64,000 bases of DNA from Notospermus geniculatus. Taxonomy: Eukaryota > Nemertea > Pilidiophora > Heteronemertea > Lineidae. The stretch is from assembly GCA_002633025.1 (NCBI GenBank), contig NMRB01000496.1:114865-178864 (forward strand). Reading direction: 5' to 3'. Positions 24,739 to 38,615 of the stretch are shown piece by piece. Within the stretch, counting starts at the first letter, position 1, and each line of letters opens with the position of its first letter. The position numbers were made by a program, and so were the translations under genes. Under the pieces are notes generated by a model, which ran no database searches, had not been told where the DNA came from, and worked only from the letters and a program-made list of their open reading frames with translations.

Positions 24739-27496
24739 TAACAAAGTGACAAATTTCCCCCAAAAGGAATAAACTGGATAACTATGCAATCTTTCAACCG
24801 ACTGACCCGGTATATTTACGATGACAACATAACTAGATTTTATTGGGTATGTATGGATCCAGAACAGAGCGACTTACTTCCCTGGCCTACATAGCATGAT
24901 TTGCCCCTTCCGAACTATCTGAACCACCGATTCGATATAATAGAGCACACAGGTTAGCATCGACAGACGAGGTAAGTGGAGTTCACTTCAGTTCACAAAG
25001 GGTGCAGACGTGAAGGGATGTCCCGTTCTTTGTCATTCAAAGCAAATGGGAAATTTAAACAATTTAAAGGACGACATCTCCCAACATTTTGCAACGACTG
25101 CTGCCCAGGAAATTTTACAAGTATTTTTGGGAGAGCAAGTAAGCAGTTCAGGGCATTATAGTACTCTCGAAACAATACTGAGCGATATCTACTAATGAAT
25201 GTAGGAGGAAACTGGAACACTCTGGAATGACCGGGATTGAACCCGCAACCTCACTGGTGGCAGGCCAATATTCCTTCTATTCATGGCCGCCCACGAACCC
25301 TCAAATAAGTCCTCACTGGAATTTTGGACGGCGAAATCCAGTTGAGCCAGGTTTGTCATTTCTAGTTCATTTTTGCTGAGTCATGAATAAAGCCGACATG
25401 AACATATTCCGGGTTATGCCATCACACAGACAACGACAATGTATTATGCATAGGGGTCTTGTCAACCTATGCCAGCTGTTCTCACGGCCGTTATTTAAAC
25501 GAACTAAAGCGTGACAGTCGGCACCCTAGTGGGTTAATATAAACGCTACCAATATTTTGAACTTTTAGAATCAGTATGAGCGATCGGAATTCCACGCTGA
25601 TTAACGCAGCCTGGCACAAAGCCACAACGTCAAAAGAATATCCCTCGACAAATTTTTAGAATCAGTATAGCTGAGCGGTGGAAATCCCGGCCTGTTAATA
25701 TCAGGTCAAGTTCAGATCGTTCAATGCCGTTTCCTTGTCAGAACATGATTGGAACAAATTGACCTTCATCGACCTTGCGATTCCAACTCCATTCTAAACT
25801 TGGGTGATAGACTTCCAAGAATAGCACACGTCAATCATTGATCAAAATGGTATCGGTTTATTTTGGGGCCAACAATGAACCGCCAATTCTTGTAATTTGC
25901 CACACGACTTGACACAGTTTCACATTTATGAAAATGGGAAAATGGGAACAAGAATGAGGAGTGAATTATAGTCCTTTGACATTTGAGTAGCAGCATCATG
26001 GGTCACGGTAGGTAGTGCAGTCCAATAAGGCACTCTCAATAACTGGCAGGTAATTTCCTTCAATATGCATAACTCACCTAATGGACACCTCAATCTATAC
26101 TATAATGGACGGTAGCCATGTTGGATTTTGTTATCAACCTGAGTTGACCTAATATCTGCTATACCTTGCTATGTAATAACTGTACACAGTTAGGGTGGAC
26201 CGGACTCTCTGCCCTATCTCCTCCTTAGTTAGGGCTTGAAGCCTACAAAGAGCGGCCTATGTGTACAGTACAATATGAGGAGATTGTATTACGGTATTTT
26301 GGTTTTAAAAGAAGTGCTGGTTTGTATGAAAAAGAGAGAAAATCAGATGTGTGGTGACCTGCGCTGCCATCTACAAGAATGGCAGTGACCTACTACCAAC
26401 AGATACACGGTGGGACGCATGTGAACCTAGCTATCATGAATCTGGGTCACCTTGGCATTAGCCTGGAGATAAGGCTGATTGTGTAATAAACCAGATGTGA
26501 TGCTGCTGTTTAGAAAGTCAAAACTCCTCACTGCTCATGGATTTGACGGTTAACGATTAATAAATTAATAAACTACCCCTCTCCAAATAAACTCATCAAT
26601 AAAGCAACAGACCCTCTACCACAGAATATTCTAGACAAACTAACTGCCTCAAAATGTGCTCGCCACGGGTCAATATGCTAGTTCTTTATAATACTTCCAT
26701 GCCTCAATACATTACAGACAGATTTGTCCAGTCCGGAATTTCCCAAGACTGGTGTCCATTAGGCCTAATATATTAATGGAGTTTCAATATTGTGGACACC
26801 TCACTGCACTGTGGGTTCTATTTTCGATCGAGATATCGAGTATGACATTAACCATGAACAAATGACACACAATAAAGAGGAACCAACGTAATGCGGCCAC
26901 CTCAGTATCACGACCATTTCAATATATTTGACCACCTCACTGAGATTACCACTTCTAACTACAGTGGAACCTCTCCGGGGCCGGATCCATGGGGGCGTAC
27001 GCGCCCTATTTTTGGCAGAGCAATGATTTTTTAGCAAGAAAAATTCAATCACATAAAAATTCGAGTATTTTGCGCTCAGATGCCAGGAAAATGCATCTAA
27101 AAGCACTTAAATTGCCAACTTTTTCTGCGGGAGTGCCCCCGTTTTGGCCTACGCACTTTCGTTGTCTGCCACCTCCGTCGAGCTACGGCCCCCCTTTTCT
27201 GTCAACCCTGGATCCGGCCCTGCTCTCTATTAAGGACACCTTCGGGACTGACAAATGCTGTCCTTAATTGAGAGGTGTCGTGATTACAGATGTCAAAATG
27301 AATAAAATGGTCAATTTGGGACAGAACTTTGGTGTCCTTAATAGAGAGGTGTCCTCCGGGCAGAGGCGGCCGTTAAAGGAGGTTCCACTGCAATCTTTAC
27401 ACTGTCCTAAATGTTCCATCTTTATTTGCCATTTACAGAAACTTATGACCGGGGGCTGCCACACCCCGACTCAGACCGAGACAACTGCTTTGAATA

Positions 27497-27703
27497 CTGT
27501 AAACCATGAAATTTTCGCGTGTGTTTTATTTTCGCGATTTTCGCGTTCAAGGGTCAAAACGCGAACATAAATCGCGCGAAAATTACTATTCTTATTATTC
27601 TTTTGAAGCTGAAGGGTTGCAATTGCGAATATTTATTCTTCGCGAATTCGTAGATCACCAAAATCGCGAACATTTAGCGTCGCGAAAATATCACGGTTTA
27701 CAG
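27497..27703. mobile_element. TA-flanked MITE, second copy
   Basis: Counterpart of 21103-21309 in block D2, with a few substitutions restoring more CG dinucleotides. Confidence 0.75.
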
Positions 27704-28447
27704 TATCCCAAACAGTAATTAGGCAGATTCAATCCTCCATAAGCGACAGAAGTTCATTCACCAATAGCAGACAATTGCTCGGTCATTGATCTCGCACACG
27801 AGTCAATGACTTGGAGCGCCCTGGTTTATATCAGCAGACACATTCTTTCTGGATAAAATCACGAATACAAGGAACTCGGCTGCATGGGGGACTGGTATCA
27901 GGTTAGGTCATTGATCCTGGCTGATGAATTTCAAGTCATCGACCCCCATTTAATCATCATATTATGGTAACCTACTCTGAAAACTAGGTCACACCAATTT
28001 TTTCATGCTGTCCTCTTCCATTGATTGCCATTTTGGAAACACACAGCTGACAATTATTTTGATCCACTTCTGGGACAGAGAAAAAATATCGATTAGAATT
28101 CCGACTTGCGGCCTTCCGTGCAAAATTTATCATTCAATGTCGTTTATTTATTTACCGGAGTGCAGAAGCAAGGTTCGTTTTAGCTTTGGAGACCGAGAAT
28201 TCATGGTTTCCTCAACTGGACTGAAGGATCAATGTGCTGAAAAGCTGCTCCTTTCCTACAAATGTTTCTAGAGAGGCTGGGTAACAGGCGTGGACCCAGA
28301 ATGGGCCCCAGGCACGCGCCTTCATTTTTGACCAACACATCTGTAAAATTGACTCCAGAATTTGGAGCAAATCATTGAAATTCACTGCAGATTTCAATGT
28401 TCCTAGCACAGGCTGCCCCCTCTTTTTCCTAATCCTGGATCCGCCCC

Positions 28448-28560
28448 TGGGGCCTGTTTCATAAATTGACTTTAAGCTAATGGTACCTTTAAACCAATGG
28501 AAGATACATTGAAGTTAATGGTACCATTAGCCTAAAGTCACTTTATGAAACAGGCCCCTG
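28448..28560. mobile_element. MITE with GGGGCCTGTTTCATAAA ends, second copy
   Basis: Counterpart of 22059-22184 in block D2; the inverted termini are better preserved here. Confidence 0.65.
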
Positions 28561-28797
28561 GGTAATAATGAGAAGTACAGTGGAAAATGCAAACAGCATC
28601 ATATTGTTGTTATTATCAATATTCATTGTTGACATTATGTCCAGGGTGGAAAAGCAACTCCCTTAGAGTTCATCTAAAACCTTTTCAGTATCAAAAAGAT
28701 GCAGCACTTTTGGCGTACTACAACGAACGACAGAAGACATTATGACGAAAAATCATCCTTGAGGCAGTTATCGACCTGTGCTATGAAGGAGTTAAAA

Positions 28798-28902
28798 GGT
28801 CACCCTCCCATCGCAGAGCTTTGGTCTCGCTCCTCTTCATACGCTCGCACACAAAGCGTATGAAGAGGAGCGAGACCAAAACTCTGCGATGGGAGGATGT
28901 TA
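28798..28902. mobile_element. Hairpin element, second copy
   Basis: Same hairpin as 22420-22515 with a more complete right arm, in block D2. Confidence 0.7.
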
Positions 28903-29801
28903 AAAGGTCGACCTAGAAATGCCAGGGTGACATTCGAAAGGACATTGGCATCAGATTCATCGCAATGATGTCATGAAAAATACACCTCAGGTGAAACATG
29001 TAACGCTGTTTTTCTTGAGACATCCAAGCTGTAAAGGTCATATGGTGCATCGATGAGACTGGGCGGCCATCTTGGATTACCATCACGGGGAAATTCGAAC
29101 AGTTCATTAAAGAGATTTAGCCGCGGAAGTCAAGAATAATTTTGTGGCCCACAAAATTAATTTGCAATTTCTAAATTACAAATTTCGTATTTTTTAGCAA
29201 ATTACGTCCCTAGATAAGCCGAGGTTTTGCAGTGGACCATGTTTTAAATATTATTCAAAGGCAGCAAAGCCACAGTCATTGTGCAAAAACATGTACACTC
29301 TTCGTAGGCAAAAAATTCCTAATGCAAATTGATTCAAAATGGCGGCATTTAATTCTATATTCAGACACCATTGTTTTGTGGGAACTTGGTTGGAAGAGCA
29401 CATTGAAAATGTATGAGCCTCCTTCACAGTGGGGTAAAATCATCAATGGCTGATAATAAAGCAGTTCAAATAATGGAATCAGGTTGTTGAGGTTGTCAGA
29501 GGTTGATAGTCTGAAGGCCGACAACATTCAGCCAGACAAGCTGAGGTCGGTGACTCCTAAAGGCTGGTCAGTCACCCCTACACCGCTAGGATGAACTCAC
29601 AAATCCCTGTTCTCACCAGGTGAGCTGAGGGCAGTGACCTGCTGGGCTGGCCAGTCACCCCAGCGCTGGTATTGAACAGCAAATTCCTGTATTGCCGAGG
29701 TTATGTGAGTGCACTAGACTAGCCATTCACTGCCATGACCTCAAGATCATAATGACGTCATTTTTCTGAGATCAAAACCCTCCATGCCACTGTCCTAGAC
29801 A

Positions 29802-29975
29802 GGGGCGGATCCACGATTTTGGGAAGAGGGGGTGCACTGTGCTAGAAACATTGAAATCTGGTCTGTGGTGAATTTCAATGATTTGCTCCAAATTCCAAAA
29901 TTTCATGGTCAATTTTACAGATTTGTTGGCCGAAAGGGGGCGTGCACCAGGTGCGCCCCTTGGATCCACGCTGGT
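29802..29975. repeat. hAT-like short repeat copy, inverse orientation
   Basis: Begins CAGGGGCGGATCCACGATTTTGG and ends near CTTGGATCCACGCTGG; internal CTCCAAATTCCAAAATTTCA is the complement of the family consensus. Confidence 0.6.
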
Positions 29976-30109
29976 GTCATCTAGAACTTCTGACGAATAC
30001 CTGCAGAGGCCGAACACCATAGCATTATCAACAGTTAGAGCTGTATAGCCGAAATCTCATCTCTCACCTCTAAGGTTACAGGTTCCACCCATTCTTCATG
30101 AGATAGAGG

Positions 30110-30260
30110 GCAGGGGCGAAACCAGGGAAAAGAGGGGTGCCCTGTGCTAGGAACATTGAAATTTGCACCCAACTCCAAAATTTCAGGATTGATTTTACAG
30201 ATTTTTTGGCCAAAAGGGGAGGCGCGCGCCCGGTGCGCCCCCTCTGGATCCGTGCCTGGA
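30110..30260. repeat. hAT-like short repeat copy, inverse orientation
   Basis: Same family as 29802-29975, from GCAGGGGCGAAACCAGGG to CTCTGGATCCGTGCCTGG. Confidence 0.6.
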
Positions 30261-31961
30261 GGGTGAAATTGACTTAGCAATTTTCCAGGGCTCTCTGGTT
30301 TCCTCCAGTTGGACATGAAATTCGCCCAATATTTTCTATTTAGCTAAAATTGGCACTCGATTCTCAAATTATCAAATGTGCCACTTTCTATTTATTAGGG
30401 CTGAATGTGATAGCACCACAGACACCAACAACTCACATGTTATTTGGCGACACAACATGTGCAAAGATATTTGTCACATTTTTGCAACATAAGACCAAAA
30501 TCGTGCACATGGGGGTGCATGTGCTTGGAGGACATCCTCCGGACAGCCCACAGCCAGCCACCTGTCACGTTGTAAACCCCTTCACTGTGTAATTTTTTAG
30601 TTCAAATTTTTCTTTCTCAAAAAAAAAGTATTTGACACATAAGGTTCCGGACGTAATATAACGTCCTACGCACTGTGACGTGCCATTTCCTTGCAAGGCG
30701 TACTATTATGCCCTACGCAAGCTGAGATCCTCAGGTGTTTTTGGGGGTTCCCTGGATTTCGTAATGACTAATAGTACGCCGGACCCAGTTAAGGGGCTAT
30801 GACAGTGGTATTTTCTCTGTTGTTGCAATGTTCACACAAGGAATGCGGATTATTGTCTTTTCAACCATTTTTAAAAACACCCTGTAGAACGCTCATGGGA
30901 CTGAGGCTAATTTGTGTTTGTTTACCTTACGAAATATCCTGTTTCAATCCAGGTATTCAGGTGCACTATCTCTTTTTATTCAGGTGGCAAAGGGCAAGGT
31001 TGAAAAGCATAATAGACTTCGCACACTTCCTTTGTTTATATTACACCACTGATTTCAAAATCTGGTGCACCTAGATGTTCGGAAAGGGCAAGGTTATGCT
31101 TGAGTGCAAATAAACTTGTCACACTTCCTGTCTGCCAACTTGTTGGATTTATATCATCAACACCACAAAAGGGGTCATGTTGGCACCATTATTTTCAGAA
31201 AGTCCGTAAGTACTAAGAATGTGCGATACTGTACTGGGAAACATCAAAATAAACACCAAGTTTTAGTACAGAGGAATAAAACAATAATATAGAACAGATA
31301 AAGCATTTTGTGTGAGGATGGTTTGAGGTCAAGTTCAAGACCCAGTGTTCTCCAACTCCTATTTACTGCCTACCTGCCACCAAGTCAAAGTTTTGACTGC
31401 CGCGTCAAAATCCAGTTGTGCCCTGCACCGCGTCAAAATGTTTCACAGCCAAGTCAAAATCTAGTTGTTTTGTCCAACCAATTTGTGAAAAATTCTTATT
31501 TAGGGCATCCACAATGAAAAAAAAACAAGTCCAAGACCATTTAAACCTCTGAAATGCATGATATTGCATTTCAGTTCTCTTTTGCCAAATTTTCTGCAGT
31601 AAGCCCCTCCTCGACTCACCCTTCACAATGAGACTCGCATTACACATTCACAATTCCTGCCTTGTGGTTTGCTGTACCGCCGAGTCAAACCATGAAAAGT
31701 TAGAAACACTGATGACCTTTACAAGGTCAGGGTGAGCAGTGCACCCCTGCCTGAGTGTACAAACCTGGGTCTCGATTTGATGGCAAAATGAGGGCCAAAT
31801 TCTACTCGGATGCATAACTTCTCTGAATTTATTTCAGCCCCTAGTAGCAACCTACACCTTTGGGGCCATGGAATTTCACTCGGGGTACTACCAAATTTTG
31901 ACTACAAGATCACAGGTCCCAGAAACAATCCAAAAGGGACTTTTCGAAGGACTGCACCTCG

Positions 31962-33101
31962 GATAGGAACGCGACTCAACCAAACTTTTCATGACCCATT
32001 TATGATCCAACCTATTTCGCGGGGTCATTAAACTTCACCATAACTACTATTAATAACTGTTTATGCTGCACTAAGCGTGGGGGTATTAAACCATGCCGCT
32101 GGAAGAACAAAGGGTTTAGAAGTACCCGTGCACGCTAAGCAGAAAATAGTGCACACAAAAGTGCAAAATATAAGGTATAGCCAGGTCCATGGGTGTAGAA
32201 TTTATACGGTGATAAATTTCTCCCTTAAAGTTCATACATAGGTCTTTATATCAGTGATAGCACATATGTACGCGTGCTAGGCTTTCTGCCAGTACTTTTG
32301 AGGTAAAACAACATAAAAATTTTTGCCCGAGTTCAAAATCCGGGCTCTCCGTTGGACAACTTTTTATCTTTTATTGCACTTGCCAACGATAGAGTTGAGA
32401 AATGTTAGAAGTGTTTAGGGATGCAGGCGCAGATCCAGAGGGGGGTGCACTGGGCGATCCGCACTGGGCACACGCCTCCCCTTTTGGCCAACAAATCTGA
32501 AAAAGCGACCGTGAAATTCTGGAATTGGGTGCAAATTTCAATGTTCCTAGTAACGGGCGCCCCCACATTTCCCAAATCCTGGATCTGCCCCTGGGACGGG
32601 TGGTGCATGTCGCTGAAGCATGGCTGAGTGGGACGTAAATATCTTGACAAGGCAAGCCACATAAGATTGTGGAGGTAGAACATTCATTTGCACACACCCT
32701 GTAACATGGACCAGTCCATACACAAGGCAGGGGGAGCACACTTCCACACGCGAAAAAAGAAGATTCCAAATATGAGTGAGACTGCAGCAGGTTCAAGGTG
32801 AGAGAATGACCTTGATAAAAAATTTCGCCAGGTACATACCTAACGACCCGCACCTCGCTGATGAACCAATTAAATTGAATGAGCGGAATCAATTCAGGTC
32901 AAGGTCAATCCACGATCTCAGCAGGTTGCAGCATCTGTCTCGCTCTCACCAATTGTTCTCATCATTTCAATGAATTTTTAACCCTCTCCTGTCCGTAACT
33001 GACCCCGATTCTGGACAGGACTGATTGCCCACCATCGTCATCTATCATTGCAGACGATGAATGAAAACCATGACCAATAGTGCTAGCTTTGCGTCTTCTG
33101 C
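31962..33101. repeat. Duplicated block D3, first copy, ending at an N gap
   Basis: Nearly identical to 33155-34283. It is cut off by 53 N (33102-33154), after which the same sequence restarts. Contains one hAT-like repeat. Confidence 0.92.
32425..32594. repeat. hAT-like short repeat copy (block D3, first)
   Basis: From CAGGCGCAGATCCAGAGG to CCTGGATCTGCCCCTGG. Paired with 33612-33763. Confidence 0.65.
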
Positions 33102-33154
33102 NNNNNNNNNNNNNNNNNNNNNNNNNNNNNNNNNNNNNNNNNNNNNNNNNNNNN
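33102..33154. other. Assembly gap (53 N)
   Basis: Run of N between the two copies of block D3. Overlapping ends on both sides show it is a join between contigs that were not merged, not missing unique sequence. Confidence 0.97.
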
Positions 33155-34283
33155 GATAGGAACGCGACTCAACCAAACTTTTCATGACCCATTTATGATC
33201 CAACCTATTTCGCGGGGTCATTAAACTTCACCATAACTACTATTAATAACTGTTTATGCTGCACTAAACGTGGGGGTATTAAACCATGCCGCTGGAAGAA
33301 CAAAGGGTTTAGAAGTACCCGTGCACGCTAAGCAGAAAATAGTGCACACAAAAGTGCAAAATATAAGGTATAGCCGGGTCCATGGGTGTAGAATTTATAC
33401 GGTGATAAATTTCTCCCTTGAAGTTCAGAGGTCTTTATATCAGTGATAGCACATATGTACGCGTGCTAGGCTTTCTGCCAGTACTTTTGAGGTAAAACAA
33501 CATAAAAATTTTTGCATGAGTTCAAAATCCGGGCTCTCTGTTTGGACAACTTTTTATCTTTTATTACACTTGCCAACGATAGAGTTGAGAAATATTAGAA
33601 GTTTTCAGGGATGCAGGCACGGATCCAGAGGGGGGCACACCGGGCGCGCGCCTCCCCTTTTGGCCAACAAATCTGTAAAATCGACCGTGAAATTCTGGAA
33701 TTGGGTGCAAATTTCAATAGCAAAGGGCACCCCCTCTTTTCCCAAATCCTGGATCCGCCCCTGGGACGGGTGGTGCATGTCGCTGAAGCATGGCTGAGTG
33801 GGACGTAAATATCTTGACAAGGCAAGCCACATAAGATTGTGGAGGTAGAACATTCATTTGCACACACCCTGTAACATGGACCAGTCCATACACAAGGCAG
33901 GGGGAGTCGGGTCTTCATCATACTCTCATACACAAAAAAGAAGATTCCACCAAATATGAGTAAGACTGCAGCAGGTTCAAGGTGAGAGAATGACCTTGAT
34001 AAAAAATCTCGCCAGTTACATACCTAACGACCCGCACCTCGCTGATGAACCAATTAAATTGAATGAGCGGAATCGATTCAGGTCAAGGTCAATCCACGAT
34101 CTCAGCAGGTTGCAGCATCTGTCTCGCTCTCACCAATTGTTCTCATCATTTCAATGAATTTTTAACCCTCTCCTGTCCGTAACTGACCCCGATTCTGGAC
34201 AGGACTGATTGCCCGCCATCGTCATGTATCATTGCAGACGATGAACGAAAACCACAGCCAATATGCCAGCTTTGTATCTTCTT
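33155..34283. repeat. Duplicated block D3, second copy
   Basis: Restart of the sequence seen from 31962, with small indels. It continues past the point where the first copy stops. Confidence 0.92.
33612..33763. repeat. hAT-like short repeat copy (block D3, second)
   Basis: From CAGGCACGGATCCAGAGG to CCTGGATCCGCCCCTGG; one of the best preserved copies. Confidence 0.65.
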
Positions 34284-34349
34284 CGTATCTGATCGGTGCT
34301 GCCACCATTGGAATTCTTCACAACTACACTATAGATTGGAATGAATGCT

Positions 34350-34498
34350 CAGTAGGAGGAAACCAGAGTGCCCGGAAAAACCTGCGCTGCCAAAGAAGCG
34401 CCCTCACTGTCACATGAAAATGGGTGCAGCTGGGGATCAAACCCGCAACCTCAACAACGACAGCAGCTGATGTTTTCACTGCACCACTCTGACAGCAG
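34350..34498 (-). repeat. tRNA-derived SINE
   Basis: Reverse-oriented copy with GGGTTTGATCCCCAGC (degenerate box B) and the GGTTTCCTCCT end shared by the family. Confidence 0.6.
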
Positions 34499-36204
34499 CT
34501 TCAACCAAGCAGCAAACACAAGATGATGAAGATATGTTCAAAATGTTTTGCTTATGAAATAATTTTAATGAAATTCACACCAACGCAATGAAATTAACAC
34601 TAGTTCCTCCCACAACCCCACAGCATTCTTGACATTCACCTTCATTCTTGACATTCACCTTGCCAGGACTATCAACCAAATCAGCACAGATCCATGCCAT
34701 CCCATGGCCTTCGAACACCAGCAAGGTTACGCCAATCGCAAAGTAGGTCAACTAACGTCTGAGGATATCATAGGAACCCTGACATCGGAGGTGTCCTTCA
34801 CTCCCACAGAGCTAACCCTGACACAACGATTAGATAATCAATAAAACGCCGTTTTCCTCAACCCTGACATGGAAATATCACGAAACCTTCGGAGGATTGT
34901 GAGGTTCTAGTGGGTTGTTCTTGACATCGATGATGCTTGTGTGAAGGTCTGTGAAAGTTACACGTGCTGAAAATAGGCCTGGTGTTCAAACAATCAATCG
35001 TCAAGAGGGTCAGGGCCGAATGGCATAAGTCGTTGACTTCCTCTAATAATTCGTCAACTCAGCATTTTTGCAGCCACCAAAGCAGGTGCAGAACCGATTT
35101 TAAGCTTACAATTCATTGGTTACAACCGTAGACAGATCCAAGACGGGCATTCGGCAGAAAATTAAGTGTCGATTTCAAAAAAGTCTTCATGATTTCACAT
35201 CGATTCCACAGAATAATCACAAGTGAAAGGGGGCGTCCCCCAAATTTGTGCCTACAGAGGCATAGACAATTCTCAAATTGACGTAAACGAGAAAGATCTG
35301 CGCACTTCCGCTGAAATCGCAACCACAACCTCGGTCTGAAACTGAATGACATGACGCAGAGAACCCCACGACAGTGACTTCGACAACATTGCGTCAGAGT
35401 CAACCATTGCTGAATCATGGATTCAGCTGGTTTCAGATCGAGGTTGTGCTTGCGATTTCGGCGGAAGTGCGCAGATTGCGAATTCGATTATCGTCCCATA
35501 TGTTGTATTGATCTTATAGTAGTTTAGTACAGGGTGTCCCATAACATGGCCGAAAACAGAGGAACGACTCCCACCTTCATGGTTGATGTCGGTCACCAAC
35601 GTGATACAACCCCCTCACCCTGACCTCAATTCACCCAGTAAAGTCACTGATATCCCATCGGAGTCCTAGAAATTGCCCTTTCGTCCCACTATATGACCTT
35701 CAGGCCCTGTTTATTGGCACACAGACAGAACCTGATTGAACAGGTGCTATCATGATGCGTTTATTCAATGATTTTCAATATAGTTTGTGGACACTGTATG
35801 AAATATCATTCAATTTGAACAGTATAGACTTTGAAAGAGAAATTAATTCACTCAGACTGCCGAGCTGCGCCAAAACATTGGAAGTATGGTACCGAGTGTC
35901 AAAAAAATTTCAACTGAAAAACATTCTTCAGCAAAAATTGAGGATAGACCTTTGACACCAACTCAACATGACCCCGACCAGGGCAACGGAGAAATTTGGA
36001 ATAAGGAAAGTGTGCCAATTACATGTATATTCAGTCCCAACAGTCCCATATTCTCACCCTGAATGTCCTTATTTTTGCCCCATCAACCAACAAGTGTCCC
36101 ATTATCTCACCCATGACATATTATTTAACCAGCTGACCAAAAAATGGACTTCATAATCACAGTTGCTGGACTCATCCATGCATTTTTCAAGGGGTGTAGT
36201 GTAC

Positions 36205-36410
36205 ACTGTAGCCGTGGTTACACCTGTCTGAAAAAGCCCGGACTTTTTGAAGCCCGGGTCTGAAATAAGCCCGGGCTTTTTGAGAATGTATGCGGCATGT
36301 ATGGGATGAAAAGCCCGGGCTTTATTTAGACACGGCGATTCACAGGTGTAAACGCAAAAAGCCCGGGCTGAACCCGGACTCAGCCCGGACTTTTATGTAG
36401 TGTAACCTAG
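36205..36410. repeat. Cluster of AAAGCCCGGGCTT palindromes in a GGTTACAC-ended element
   Basis: Contains repeated AGCCCGGGCTTTTT and GCCCGGACTTTT words, bounded by GGTTACACCTGTC and AGTGTAACC. Probably a MITE; no relative is seen elsewhere in the window. Confidence 0.45.
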
Positions 36411-38225
36411 GTATGTGTGAGGAGTTGTGGCATCAACTCTTTAAACCACTTCATTGCCGTGTTCTGCTATAATACCCAGACAGGGCGTCATGACACCAAA
36501 TGTCACATGTTTATGTTAGCATCATATGGTGTCACCCAAACACCCTTATACATGTACTGCAATGATACCGCTGTATTTTGGCCATTTTGATTTATCATTC
36601 TGTTCTGGCTTCATTAGTAACCATTCTGGCCAACTCCCAACGGCCTGTTTTTGGTTCAAAGGAAATGGTTAGAATATCTCCTTAGCCAAGTGGCAATATG
36701 CCATAGGGGAAAATGTCATAACACGAAAATAACACAAAAAGAGAAAGAGACAATAGCATGAAAGGAATTATAGAAATATCTGACGGCTGCATTTAGAAAA
36801 GTTGTTTATATTGAGAAATGGGTCATGTCAGAATATTTCTGCACCCAAAGAAGGTTGTCTCTGTTGTTGTAGAACAGAACTGGGTCACAGGGTCAGAATA
36901 TCGGCCACTTACCGGTAATGAGGACCCTAGGTACACCTTAAAGGGACCCTATACATGCTACAGGTAGCTAGCTATCAGGCTCATATCAGTATGGGCACTT
37001 CATCACAGGTGGCGCTAGCAAATGAGAACGTACCGGTACATACAGATTTTGGCTAAAATACATGTATTGATGTTTCATGTATTTTACTTGCAACACATGT
37101 CAGAGTTAGGTTCTCATGCCAACCGATCGGTGTAACTGTAATTAAATAGGCACATCCAAATGCCTATGAGGAGGCTGCCTGTAGCTTCCCTTTAAAACTT
37201 GTTATAGAAAATATTTTTAAATGAGAAAGATCATGGAACTATGCTGGGTGGGAACAAGATAAACGGGAATTGGGACAGGAAATGGCTAATTAATGCGTAA
37301 TTAGAACAGAAGTTCATTATGATTATAAATTACATGTAGTATTTTTTAATTCGCAAATGAAAGAATACCATTAGAAGTCATGAAAAAACTTTGACATTTT
37401 GGCAGATGGAACACACCAGCAAGAACACATCAGAATGTCAGCAAAAAGTTTGATGATGGGTAAGAGAAGGACTCAGTCTTTCCACCAGAGGGTGCTCAGG
37501 TACTAAATTAGTACCCTCAAAGGAACCGAAAACTAAGGGCCATTTTCTTTAAATTCATGAGGTTTTTGTTGATTATAAAAAATCCAGTATCTTCAAAAAA
37601 TTTTCTGTCAGATACCCTCTTAGCCTCCGTTAATTATGATACATCCTGTATAAAGTATGGTAGCCCGGTAGGTTTATTCATAAACAGATCCAGATAGGAG
37701 ACAAAGGTTGGACTGAAAAAACAGACAAAGGTAACTAGAACATTTTGACGTAATTACCGGTGTTGCCTTTGAGTGCAAGATTCTCGGTCTGGAGTGCTAT
37801 AAATAGAACACAATATGGACTGCGCTGTTACTTTTATCATATTCCATTTATAAACCTGACCCTGTTCAAAAATAAACTTATCACTCAATGACGCAACTTG
37901 GCAGACATGATTCTCAATGTCGACAGGGTCAGAAGTTTCTAATCTGTGCCGCTTAGGGTCACACGGACTGAACTGGGTCATTCCCGGCGCGTGGAGGTCA
38001 CACGTAGAACGCATCGACTGGTTTAGGAATTTGGAACACGGTGACACAGATTCAACTGAATGGCATGTTGAGGCAGAAATCGGAGTGTTCTGTCTAGACT
38101 TCCTGATGTGAATTCTATCAACACAATTGGAACAATGATAACCTGGAGATTTTCCAAACGAGCGTGGTATTTTATTGATCATGAAAACGGGATGTCAATT
38201 GTTGTGAACAGCCTTTGTTGTGTTT

Positions 38226-38615
38226 TGTTCAGAGCCTGAGTGGTCCAGTGCAAACATCAGTGGCTATCACCGCTGAGATAATGGGTTCGATTCCCAATGT
38301 TCTCTGTATGGGTTTTCTAGGGTCATGGGGTGGCCCATCCTACCTTGGCATTTTACCACCCTACCTAAGAAGTAGCCACCCTACCTTACAGTCCAATTTT
38401 GTAATGGTTTTCTATTACACCCCCTACCTTAAATTGGTGACCACCCTATTTTAATTTGCAAAGTAATGGGAAATCCTGGAATTTCAAGGGTACCACCGCA
38501 CTTGAAGAAATCCTGTGGAGAACACTGGATTCCCAGTCATATGCTTTCCTTCTATGCCAAAGGGACAACCCTCTGCCGAGGCAGTTTTCACCGCGTGCTC
38601 CGGTTTCCTCCTGTA
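38226..38615 (+). repeat. tRNA-derived SINE with internal extra sequence
   Basis: Forward copy with box-B-like GGTTCGATTCCC at about 38285 and the family end GTGCTCCGGTTTCCTCCTG at about 38597. The middle holds unrelated sequence, including repeated CACCCTACCT words. Confidence 0.45.

Larger units (their letters stand above)
23668..29792. repeat. Duplicated block D2, second copy (intronic)
   Basis: Direct repeat of 17587-23415, with a single n at 23997 replacing about 75 bp that includes a poly-C tract in the first copy. It has a private insertion of about 590 bp at 26097-26687. Confidence 0.9.
29793..31961. other. Intronic spacer between blocks D2 and D3
   Basis: Two inverted hAT-like repeats at its left end; nothing else recognised from about 30260 to 31961. 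Confidence 0.6.

Noticed and set aside
32371-32892. 173-codon minus-strand open frame
   Set aside because: Much of it is a translation of the hAT-like repeat; the matching frame in the second D3 copy is shifted by indels.
37754-38182. 142-codon minus-strand open frame
   Set aside because: No recognisable motif, unusual composition, single exon inside the ATP13A1 intron.
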